Shown here in pieces: positions 1-5,610 of a stretch of 7,097 bases of DNA. The notes under the pieces were generated by a model. It had not been told where the DNA came from, did not search any database, and saw only the letters and a program-made list of their open reading frames with translations. A program made the position numbers and the translations under genes. The DNA comes from Pseudomonadota bacterium (GTDB taxonomy: Bacteria > Pseudomonadota > Gammaproteobacteria > Burkholderiales > Burkholderiaceae_B), in the NCBI GenBank assembly GCA_021793875.1, contig JAJYRX010000078.1, positions 1 through 7,097 of the forward strand. The letters run 5' to 3'. Position 1 is the first letter of the stretch. Every line of letters starts with the position of its first letter.

Positions 1-355
1 TAAGACCAATAACGTTCATATCGAACACGTGTCTTAATGTTTCTTCGCTAAGATCTATGAACGGCCCTATAGCGCTAGTAATGCCAGCATTATTTACTAA
101 TCCAACCACAGGTGAAAGTGAAATTGCTTTATCTAATACTGCAATACCATCGTCTGTAGTTGCCACATCAGCTTTGACAGCAACCACCTGTACTGGAAAC
201 TTTGAGCATGACTCAATAACTTGCTGCGCCTGATCGTGGCTTTTAGTGTATGTGAAACAAACGTTATAACCGGCATGCGCACACATCTTAACTGTTTGCT
301 CACCTATACCACGTGAGCCACCGGTTACTATTATTGTTTTGTTTGTACCACTCAT
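1..355 (-). CDS. SDR family NAD(P)-dependent oxidoreductase, N-terminal part (runs off left edge)
   Basis: This is the first 118 codons of a short-chain dehydrogenase/reductase, with the C-terminal half outside the window. The Rossmann cofactor motif TGGSRGIG is at residues 11-18, the acidic AD(V) after beta-4 at 62-64, NNAG at 88-91 and the structural Asn in MNVIG at 114. These are the hallmarks of classical SDRs. The catalytic Tyr-x-x-x-Lys lies beyond the edge and cannot be checked. The N-terminal region, including a PVVGLVNNAGI stretch, resembles E. coli YgfF as I remember it. The Arg in SRGIG is common in NADP(H) users, but cofactor preference is inference. No substrate can be assigned. 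The start is the ATG at 355, with only a weak GGA upstream. It lies 23 bp behind the DUF1090 gene on the same strand with no hairpin between them, so read-through transcription is possible. Confidence 0.93.
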   Translation of the reverse strand, partial: MSGTNKTIIVTGGSRGIGEQTVKMCAHAGYNVCFTYTKSHDQAQQVIESCSKFPVQVVAVKADVATTDDGIAVLDKAISLSPVVGLVNNAGITSAIGPFIDLSEETLRHVFDMNVIGL

Positions 356-378
356 AAAATATCCAGTAATAAAAATGA

Positions 379-777
379 TTAGTTAAGGGCCTCAAGCTCC
401 TTTTGAAGCTTTTGTAGATCTTGAAGTTCTTTTTCCACCTTCTTTTTCAGCTTAGCAAGTTTTTTAGTATTACCAGAGTTATTGTAGCTGGAGTACTCCT
501 TTCGTAACTTGGAAACCTTATGGTTATGCTTGCTAATATCTTTTTCAAGATCTCTTCTTAAGGATTTATCGGTGCAGTTTGTTTTTACGTTGTGGAGAGC
601 TCTTTCAAGACCACGTTCACGGTGTCTATTACCGTACTCACGTGCTTTTTCCAACTGAATGGTTATGTTGTTTATTTTACGTTCACAACCTGGATTTTTG
701 TGTGCTGGTCTTGCTGCATGTGCTGCGGTACCAATAAGCATACCAGTAAGAGCAGCTAAAACTATTGTGCGTTTCAT
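379..777 (-). CDS. DUF1090 family (YqjC-type) secreted coiled-coil protein
   Basis: This 132-residue protein has a clear Sec signal peptide: MKRT, a hydrophobic stretch at residues 5-18, and a likely cut after AHA at 21. The mature part starts with a Cys-Glu-Arg/Lys segment (C31) and has an Asn-Cys at 67-68, the two-cysteine spacing of DUF1090 proteins such as E. coli YqjC. The cysteines probably form one disulfide. From about residue 72 to the end it is highly charged, lysine-rich and heptad-like, ending in a leucine/lysine/glutamate coiled coil (108-130). The expected location is the periplasm. The family's molecular function is not established to my knowledge. The ATG at 777 is preceded by AGGA with 8 bases of spacing, which supports the start. 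It is 45 bp behind the methyltransferase and 23 bp ahead of the SDR, all on the minus strand. A functional link to either is not evident. Confidence 0.9.
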   Translation of the reverse strand: MKRTIVLAALTGMLIGTAAHAARPAHKNPGCERKINNITIQLEKAREYGNRHRERGLERALHNVKTNCTDKSLRRDLEKDISKHNHKVSKLRKEYSSYNNSGNTKKLAKLKKKVEKELQDLQKLQKELEALN

Positions 778-822
778 GTTTGAATTCCTGTTTAAAAGGA
801 TAAATATGGATTCATCAGCCTA

Positions 823-1530
823 TTATTTGTATAAATAAATTAATGTAGACTTTGGCAAGTCTATCCCTTTAATATCGTCTATAAGGCTGTTAACGGTTGT
901 TTTTATCACGCACTCATCATCAAAACCAGCATTTATTACAAGCTGTAATGAAGAGCTGGGTTTATAAAGCTCATTGATTTTTCTATATAACTTTGGGATA
1001 TCTAACCCCATAGTAAAAAGCACCCATATATCGGGAATATTGTAACTGCTAGCATTGTATAGAGCGTCTAAGCCGCTAAACATTGCGGTTTGGTTTCTGT
1101 CGTCAAGAAAGGGAACACCAAGTAATGCATTTGCAACATCGACGCTAGATACGCCAGGTATTACACGCGGCCTTAAATCACTAAACGCTTTCAAATACCC
1201 TCTGTGGGGACCAAAAATAGTTGGATCACCGGACTCAAGCACAACAATAGTGTCACCCTTCTCAAATGAACTTCTAATGGAGCTTTGAATTTTTTGCTCC
1301 ATTACCCTAACATCATCTTCGCTCATACGTCGCAAGGCAAGGTTGGTAAACATCCCATGACCTGCACTAATTACATGTTTGCCATTCAACAGATCAGAAA
1401 ACTTATCTGCGTGGGCAGTTCCAGTAACTATTAAATCAGCATTACTTATGATTTTGTATGCTCGAAGTGTAATGTTTTCAGGGTCTCCTGTACCAGTACT
1501 AACTAAATACAGCTGCCCACTTGTTTTCAT
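823..1530 (-). CDS. Stand-alone tetrapyrrole-methylase-fold SAM-dependent methyltransferase, substrate unknown
   Basis: This 235-residue protein has the TP_methylase fold (precorrin/uroporphyrinogen methylase superfamily). At residues 7-36 it has the family N-terminus LYLVSTGTGDP..ITLRAYKII..ADLIV, with the glycine-rich loop and following Thr. GDPTIFGP at 101-108 and PGVSS at 125-129 are the other two SAM-pocket motifs. Length matches single-domain family members (about 230-260). It is not RsmI, since the SDAGTP..SDPG signature of that enzyme is absent. No cobalamin, siroheme or heme genes accompany it, so a corrinoid role is not supported by context. It starts 14 bp after the stop of the MFS exporter with no clear Shine-Dalgarno, which suggests co-transcription and perhaps translational coupling. 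It is soluble and cytoplasmic, with no signal peptide. Family assignment is firm, and the substrate is unknown. It may methylate a small molecule that the exporter removes; this is inference. Confidence 0.85.
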   Translation of the reverse strand: MKTSGQLYLVSTGTGDPENITLRAYKIISNADLIVTGTAHADKFSDLLNGKHVISAGHGMFTNLALRRMSEDDVRVMEQKIQSSIRSSFEKGDTIVVLESGDPTIFGPHRGYLKAFSDLRPRVIPGVSSVDVANALLGVPFLDDRNQTAMFSGLDALYNASSYNIPDIWVLFTMGLDIPKLYRKINELYKPSSSLQLVINAGFDDECVIKTTVNSLIDDIKGIDLPKSTLIYLYK

Positions 1531-1544
1531 AATGTACGTATAGA

Positions 1545-2975
1545 TTAAGTTTTGCGATTAATTATGCGTCTACCAACTACAGCTTGAACCATAACAGCAG
1601 ATATAGCAGGCGCTACGGATAAGGTTAGTAATAGTGCCACCGATGCAGAGCGAGTGCCCTCAAACCCTCCTGGATCTACAAAGCCAGAAGCATTAGTAAC
1701 CATACCACCAAGCGCAGCTCCAAATGCAAGCGCATACAGCTGCACGGTAATTATTGCCGATGAAGCTATATTCTCTTGACCTTTTGGTGCCGTCCTAAAC
1801 ACTTCAGTTAGAAGATGAGGCCATGTAATACCAATTCCAATTCCGACAAAAAACAACAATAATCCAATACTAGTTGATATCAATACCAAAATTGATGGTA
1901 TATGCAGTGGTTGTACCAAGGCTAGAATCGCCACCGCCAAAGAACATATTATTGAGCCAATACGCATAAGCAGATCTGCCGATGTACCGCTACGAGACGA
2001 GCTAATAATAGAGCCGGTAGACCAACCTGCAGATATAAGGACCATGAAATATCCAGCCCATATAGGTTTAAAGCCCTGTATTACCTGTAGAAAGTAAGGG
2101 ATAAACAGCTCCATTGTCATAGTGATGCTTAACAAAGCTACACACGCATATATATTTCCTAACCCTCCACCTAAACTATATGCACCATTAGGAAGCAAAC
2201 GGGTGCTGCTGGTATTATCAATACGAGCTATAAGTACGGTAAGCAAAACCCCAAACACTATGCCAAATAAGTTCACCCACGCACTTAGTGACAAACTTGC
2301 AAAAGAAACAACAAGTACTGCAATTACCATTAGCCCAAGCTGACCCACAGGTACTTTGCTAGTATTACTACCCTTATTATTAGCCGAGGACGTTATCTGG
2401 GTGTATACCAACAGAGCTAGTCCTAAAGACAGTGGAATTACAGATATAAATGACCACCGCCAAGCATCTAACTGAGCAAAAATTCCACCTATAGCTGGCC
2501 CTGCAAGCGTAGCTACTCCCCACATACTTGATAACAAAGCCATTGCCTTAGGCCACAAACGCTCTTCAAATAATATTCTGGTTGCAGCATAGCTCAGACC
2601 TAGCATAAGCCCTCCGCCTAAGCCCTGTGATGTTCTGCCTGCTAGCATCCACACCATATGTGGTGCTGATGCACAAACAGCGGTTCCGATTATAAAAATA
2701 CCTATAGCCACCAAAAATGCATTTCGCAAGCCTATTGAATCTATAGACTTAGGAGTTAGTGCTGAGCCAACTATGGAAGTGACTACAAATAAAGTCATGT
2801 TCCACGCGTAATATTCCAAACCACCAATATCTGAAACCACAGATGGCAAAACGGTAGAAACTATATATACATTTATTGCATGTAATGCTATACCACCTGC
2901 TAATGCTATAGAGCGCAACCCATTGCGGCCCCATAACAATTCAGACCACGTACCACTTGAATTATTGGCCCGCAT
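1545..2975 (-). CDS. MFS transporter, DHA2-type 14-helix drug/metabolite exporter
   Basis: This 476-residue inner-membrane protein has about 14 hydrophobic segments (roughly 22-44, 55-74, 85-103, 106-128, 143-167, 173-192, 211-230, 232-250, 272-296, 303-323, 337-354, 360-384, 402-427, 444-466). The two extra helices in the middle are typical of DHA2 (EmrB/QacA-like) proton-driven efflux pumps. Motif B-like GRTSQGLGGG is at 113-122. The antiporter motif C, G..x..AGPAIGG, is at 153-164. Motif A in the helix 2-3 loop is degenerate: Asp79, Gly82 and Arg84 remain, but the leading Gly is replaced by Pro75 and two basic positions are lost. The ATG at 2975 has GGAG five bases upstream. It is the first gene of the minus-strand run, with the SAM methylase 14 bp behind. 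Its substrate cannot be predicted. Family-level certainty is high, and export direction is inferred from motif C. Confidence 0.92.
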   Translation of the reverse strand: MRANNSSGTWSELLWGRNGLRSIALAGGIALHAINVYIVSTVLPSVVSDIGGLEYYAWNMTLFVVTSIVGSALTPKSIDSIGLRNAFLVAIGIFIIGTAVCASAPHMVWMLAGRTSQGLGGGLMLGLSYAATRILFEERLWPKAMALLSSMWGVATLAGPAIGGIFAQLDAWRWSFISVIPLSLGLALLVYTQITSSANNKGSNTSKVPVGQLGLMVIAVLVVSFASLSLSAWVNLFGIVFGVLLTVLIARIDNTSSTRLLPNGAYSLGGGLGNIYACVALLSITMTMELFIPYFLQVIQGFKPIWAGYFMVLISAGWSTGSIISSSRSGTSADLLMRIGSIICSLAVAILALVQPLHIPSILVLISTSIGLLLFFVGIGIGITWPHLLTEVFRTAPKGQENIASSAIITVQLYALAFGAALGGMVTNASGFVDPGGFEGTRSASVALLLTLSVAPAISAVMVQAVVGRRIINRKT

Positions 2976-3010
2976 TTAAACTCCAATTAATATTATTCAA
3001 TTACTTTAGA

Positions 3011-3046
3011 TACATATATACACAGGTATTAATTACTATATATGTA
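3011..3046. repeat. Perfect 10-bp inverted repeat, possible operator
   Basis: The left arm TACATATATA (3011-3020) and right arm TATATATGTA (3037-3046) are exact reverse complements separated by 16 bp. The arm centres are 26 bp apart, between two and three helical turns. The dyad sits between the start codons of two divergent genes, where a dimeric regulator could act on both. Because the arms are mostly alternating T and A, chance occurrence in AT-rich DNA is a real alternative. No regulator gene is adjacent. Confidence 0.45.
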
Positions 3047-3080
3047 AAATGAATAGGCACAAGCACGTAAACATATCAAC

Positions 3081-3087
3081 AAAGGAG
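3081..3087 (+). promoter_or_regulatory. Strong Shine-Dalgarno site of the 49-aa membrane protein gene
   Basis: AAAGGAG is followed by four bases (AAAT) and then the ATG at 3092. It is one of the two best ribosome binding sites in the window and is the main nucleotide-level support that this very short frame is translated. Confidence 0.8.
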
Positions 3088-3091
3088 AAAT

Positions 3092-3241
3092 ATGCTTTAT
3101 ACAATAGCGATAATCCTAATTATTCTATGGCTGCTTGGCTTAGTAACGTCATATACCCTAGGCGGCTTTATTCATATACTATTAATAATTGCAATAGTTT
3201 CAATATTGCTTCGCATAATTAGAGGTCGCCCGCCCCTCTAA
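3092..3241 (+). CDS. Lmo0937-family small membrane protein
   Basis: This is a 49-codon gene, below usual ORF cut-offs. The product begins MLYTIAIILIILWLLGLV and continues with SYTLGG at residues 20-25, a second hydrophobic segment at 26-43 and a basic, proline-containing tail (RIIRGRPPL). That pattern of two short transmembrane helices joined by a Ser-Tyr-Thr-x-Gly-Gly turn, with an Arg/Gly/Pro C-terminus, matches the Lmo0937 family of about 45-50 residue membrane proteins found in many bacteria. Its function is unknown. An excellent Shine-Dalgarno precedes the ATG. It is divergent from the MFS gene and convergent with the amidohydrolase, with 12 bp between the two stop codons. It therefore looks monocistronic, which fits the solitary context usual for this family. 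Confidence 0.88.
   Translation: MLYTIAIILIILWLLGLVTSYTLGGFIHILLIIAIVSILLRIIRGRPPL
3219..3241 (+). terminator. Possible weak terminator hairpin at the 3' end of the small membrane protein gene
   Basis: TTAGAGG (3219-3225) and CCTCTAA (3235-3241) form a perfect 7-bp stem with a 9-base loop, overlapping the last codons and the stop. Downstream is an AT-alternating stretch rather than a true T tract, so intrinsic termination would be weak. It lies in the tight convergent junction with the amidohydrolase, where some termination signal is expected. Confidence 0.35.
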
Positions 3242-3253
3242 ACTTATATATAT

Positions 3254-4426
3254 TTATAACTGGTTTGTGTGCATTAATTGGCGAATTAAATTAAGCCAAT
3301 AACGAGCTCCCAAACTTAATAATTCATCATTAAAGTCATAAAATGGACTGTGTAGTGGTGCGCTATCTGCACCATTGCCCAGCCATATATAAGCACCAGG
3401 GGTTTGTTGCAGCATGAATGAAAAGTCTTCTGATGCCATGCTGGCAGGAATGTTCCTATGCACTTTTGTTATTCCGTCGGTTGCCTCTAAGGCCTTAACA
3501 CATAATTCGGCATGCTCTGGTGTATTAATAGTGGCCGGATATCTAGGCTGATAGTCTAAACTAAACTTAATACCATGTAGCGTCGCTACAGACTGCACGG
3601 TGTCATGAAATCGCTGTTGTAAGTAACTACGTAGACTTTCATCGAAGCATCTCATAGTACCTTTCAAATGAACTTCTTCTGGAACGACGTTATATGTATC
3701 ACCTGCGTGAAAGCTGGTTACGCTAAGAACAGCCGGTTGATGAGCCGGAGACTCACGACTTATTAGCCCCTGCAATTGTGTAACCAACTGACTAGCCGCC
3801 AAAATAACATCTTTCCCTAAGTGAGGCATAGCCGCATGACAGCCTTTGCCAGTTAGCGTAAGGTTAAATATATCGAATGCAGCCATAACGGCTGTGTCAT
3901 GTACGGCTGCTTCTCCTACTGGCAATCCGGGCCAATTATGAAGTGCATATATGGCATCCATAGGAAACCTATCAAAAAGGCCTTCCTCTACCATTACACG
4001 GCCACCACCTTCATTTTCTTCTGCTGGCTGAAATATGAAATGAACAGTACCTGCGAAATTAGGATTTTTAACTAAGGCACAAGCAGCACCTAATAACATG
4101 GTGGTATGGCCGTCGTGACCACATGCATGCATTTTGCCCTTTATGGTAGATGCGTGATCCTTACCAGTCGCCTCTTGTACATCAAGAGCATCTATATCGG
4201 CCCTAAGACCTATTGACTTTCCAGAACCAGCATTACCTTGTAAAGTTGCCACAATACCTGTGCCCCCACCTAATCCGGTGGTTACGTCCAAGCCATGGTT
4301 TACTAAAATCTCTTCTATAACTTTGCTTGTTCTGAATTCGTTAAAAGCGGTCTCGGGATGACGATGCAGATCGTGGCGCCATTTGCGCAACTGCTCTGAT
4401 TCTGGAATTAGTGTGGCGTAAGTCAT
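3254..4426 (-). CDS. M20 family metallo-amidohydrolase (N-acyl-amino acid / hippurate hydrolase-like)
   Basis: This 390-residue protein is full length for the M20D amidohydrolase subfamily (hippurate hydrolase, N-acyl-L-amino acid amidohydrolase, IAA-amino acid hydrolase). Visible motifs are WRHDLHRHPETAFNE (16-30), RADIDALDVQE (75-85), the metal-binding MHACGHDGHTTMLLGAA (99-115, with C102 and H104), FQPAEENEGGG (132-142, with the E136/E137 general base and ligand), HNWPGLPVG (163-171, H163 ligand), ASEDFSFML (331-339) and LHSPFYDFND (358-367, H359 ligand). The dimerisation or lid domain lies around 183-295. All expected metal ligands appear intact, so it should be active. No signal peptide is present, so it is cytoplasmic. 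The reaction is hydrolysis of an amide bond between an acyl or aryl group and an amino acid. The exact substrate is not readable from sequence. The ATG at 4426 has TGAGGT (4431-4436) upstream. It is divergent from azlCD. Confidence 0.95.
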   Translation of the reverse strand: MTYATLIPESEQLRKWRHDLHRHPETAFNEFRTSKVIEEILVNHGLDVTTGLGGGTGIVATLQGNAGSGKSIGLRADIDALDVQEATGKDHASTIKGKMHACGHDGHTTMLLGAACALVKNPNFAGTVHFIFQPAEENEGGGRVMVEEGLFDRFPMDAIYALHNWPGLPVGEAAVHDTAVMAAFDIFNLTLTGKGCHAAMPHLGKDVILAASQLVTQLQGLISRESPAHQPAVLSVTSFHAGDTYNVVPEEVHLKGTMRCFDESLRSYLQQRFHDTVQSVATLHGIKFSLDYQPRYPATINTPEHAELCVKALEATDGITKVHRNIPASMASEDFSFMLQQTPGAYIWLGNGADSAPLHSPFYDFNDELLSLGARYWLNLIRQLMHTNQL

Positions 4427-4457
4427 TTAAACCTCATTGTTTACTTCAAAGCAAAGT

Positions 4458-4485
4458 ACTATGCCCTAACAAACGTTGGGGTAAA
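4458..4485 (-). promoter_or_regulatory. Candidate sigma70-like promoter of the amidohydrolase gene
   Basis: Read on the minus strand, TTTACC (4485-4480) and CATAGT (4463-4458) are separated by 16 bp. They match the consensus hexamers TTGACA and TATAAT at 4 of 6 positions each. The -10 is about 30 bp upstream of the ATG, leaving a short leader with the TGAGGT ribosome site. Such matches occur by chance in AT-rich DNA. Confidence 0.3.
4464..4481. repeat. 7-bp inverted repeat with tetraloop spacing between amidohydrolase and azlC
   Basis: CCCTAAC (4464-4470) and GTTGGGG (4475-4481) pair over seven positions (one is G-T) around the four bases AAAC. The stem is better on the plus-strand RNA than on the minus. 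It almost exactly fills the spacer of the candidate amidohydrolase promoter and so could be an operator or a short leader hairpin for azlC. No T tract follows, so it is not a terminator. Confidence 0.35.
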
Positions 4486-4522
4486 ATCCGTACTCTTATA
4501 AATTGCGGTATAAATTTATTAA

Positions 4523-5224
4523 ATGAGTTTTTCGTACAAAACTAATACACCCTTTGTTATTGGCGTTAAAGATTGTGTACCAACCCTATTAGGATACCTT
4601 AGCATAGGTCTTGCTGCTGGTGTCGTGCAAAAAACAGCCGGCCTTAGCATAGCTGAGATAACTCTTTTAAGCCTTATTTTATATGCTGGTTCAGCACAAT
4701 TTGTTATTGCGGGAATGCTGGCTACAACTACTTCAATCAGTGCAATAGTATTAACCGTATTTTTTATTAATCTACGCCATATACTTCTAAGCGCCTCACT
4801 AGCACCTTATTTTCGCAAGGTATCAATTGTTAGAAACATGCTTATCGGAGCTCTATTAACCGACGAAACATTTGGTGTAGCCATTAATAAGGCTACAAAA
4901 ACCACATCCCTTAATGAGCAATGGATGCATGGTCTTAACCTTACAGCATATCTAAACTGGGTTGTTGCAAACATTGCTGGTGCATTAATGGCTCAGTGGA
5001 TAACCAATCCGGCAGAACTGGGGCTAGAATTTGCACTACCCGCTATGTTTATTGGCATTCTAGTCTTAGCCATATCAAGCCGCAGAAAAATAAGAAAAGA
5101 TATTATCGTTGCAACCATAGCTGGTCTAATAGCCGTATATGCTTCTGTTTATATATCTTCTAGTACAGGCATAATAATTGCCACTCTTGTTGCAGCAACT
5201 ATTGGTATGGTGTTGAAGAAATGA
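4523..5224 (+). CDS. azlC: AzlC family branched-chain amino acid exporter, large subunit
   Basis: This 233-residue polytopic inner-membrane protein carries the AzlC signatures: the N-terminal amphipathic/glycine segment (VPTLLGYLSIGLAAG, 19-33), YAGSAQF at 54-60, FFINLRH at 80-86, LLTDETF at 111-117, AYLNWV at 142-147 and LPAMFIGIL at 172-180. AzlC is the larger subunit of the two-component AzlCD (E. coli YgaZ-YgaH) exporter. The family exports branched-chain amino acids and, in some species, methionine or the leucine analogue 4-azaleucine. The length is normal for the family. The stop TGA overlaps the azlD ATG, so the two genes are translationally coupled. The start lacks a clear Shine-Dalgarno. 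It is divergent from the amidohydrolase, which may supply or regulate the exported amino acid (inference). About 13 of 28 isoleucines use ATA. Confidence 0.95.
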   Translation: MSFSYKTNTPFVIGVKDCVPTLLGYLSIGLAAGVVQKTAGLSIAEITLLSLILYAGSAQFVIAGMLATTTSISAIVLTVFFINLRHILLSASLAPYFRKVSIVRNMLIGALLTDETFGVAINKATKTTSLNEQWMHGLNLTAYLNWVVANIAGALMAQWITNPAELGLEFALPAMFIGILVLAISSRRKIRKDIIVATIAGLIAVYASVYISSSTGIIIATLVAATIGMVLKK

Positions 5225-5553
5225 ACGTTAGATGGGAAGTGATACTGATAATACTGGGCTCAGGGTTAGTTACATTTGTACCTAGAGTGCTACCTCTAAT
5301 GACAATGAGCCGACTGACCCTGCCGAAATGGTTAATGAGCTGGCTAGATTACGTACCAATAGCTGTGATATCGGCTCTTATTGCACAACAGGTTTTTACT
5401 GAAAATGGAGAAGTTTCCAGTTTATCAAACAATATAGAACTACTATCTGCCATACCTACATTTCTAATTGCCACAAAAACCCGTAGCCTACTTATTACAG
5501 TTCTTACAGGCATATTATCGTACATGCTGATACGTTTTATTCTCTACGGTTAA
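5221..5553 (+). CDS. azlD: AzlD family branched-chain amino acid exporter, small subunit
   Basis: This 110-residue membrane protein has about four hydrophobic segments (6-26, 42-58, 72-84, 90-108). Family motifs are TFVPRVLPL at 18-26, conserved because it forms the first helix end, and WLDYVPIAVISALI at 41-54. It is the essential partner of AzlC in the two-subunit exporter. Its ATG overlaps the azlC stop by four bases (ATGA), the usual arrangement for this pair, and it has no ribosome site of its own that I can see. Length is typical (about 100-110). No terminator is evident behind it. The next gene begins 57 bp downstream with its own strong ribosome site. Confidence 0.93.
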   Translation: MNVRWEVILIILGSGLVTFVPRVLPLMTMSRLTLPKWLMSWLDYVPIAVISALIAQQVFTENGEVSSLSNNIELLSAIPTFLIATKTRSLLITVLTGILSYMLIRFILYG

Positions 5554-5596
5554 ATATAGGGCTGTGTTAGCATATCAGGCTATTAATGCCACCAAC

Positions 5597-5606
5597 CGGA
5601 GGAGAG
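5597..5606 (+). promoter_or_regulatory. Strong Shine-Dalgarno site of the secreted 262-aa protein gene
   Basis: CGGAGGAGAG precedes the ATG at 5611 by a few bases and is close to the ideal anti-16S match. It fixes the start codon and suggests high expression compared with azlC and azlD, which lack such sites. Confidence 0.8.
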
Positions 5607-5610
5607 TCAC

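Larger units (their letters stand above)
2976..3091. other. AT-rich divergent intergenic region
   Basis: These 116 bp separate the minus-strand MFS gene from the plus-strand small membrane protein gene, so both promoters should lie here. The stretch is strongly AT-rich with several TATATA-like runs, and I could not choose convincing -35/-10 pairs on either strand. It holds the perfect inverted repeat listed separately and the Shine-Dalgarno sites of both genes (CTCC at 2981-2984 read on the minus strand, and AAAGGAG at 3081-3087). Confidence 0.6.
4427..4522. promoter_or_regulatory. Divergent promoter region between amidohydrolase and azlC
   Basis: These 96 bp must hold the promoters of both the minus-strand amidohydrolase and the plus-strand azlCD. 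For azlC, TATAAA at 4497-4502 is a possible -10, but only a poor -35 (TTGGGG 4476-4481, 15-bp spacing) lies upstream, and azlC has no recognisable Shine-Dalgarno. A better candidate exists on the minus strand and is listed separately. A short inverted repeat lies in the middle. Confidence 0.5.

Noticed and set aside
1055..1288. Plus-strand open frame opposite the methyltransferase
   Set aside because: It is fully covered by the methylase, whose SAM motifs are intact on the other strand. It has no ribosome site or recognisable product.
823..1530. Idea that the methylase is a borosin-type peptide backbone N-methyltransferase with a precursor nearby
   Set aside because: The motif at 101-107 is GDPTIFG as in precorrin-type enzymes, whereas the borosin methylases I recall have a GHPG-type motif. 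The only small neighbour, DUF1090, is a secreted coiled-coil protein, not a precursor-like peptide.
2122..2343. Plus-strand open frame opposite the MFS gene
   Set aside because: It is an antisense shadow of transmembrane-coding sequence with no independent support. The same applies to the alternative minus-strand frame at 2749-2934.
5554..5610. Possible terminator or promoter between azlD and the secreted protein gene
   Set aside because: Only a 3-bp GGC/GCC pairing is visible and no convincing -35/-10 pair. Nothing is supportable except the ribosome site.
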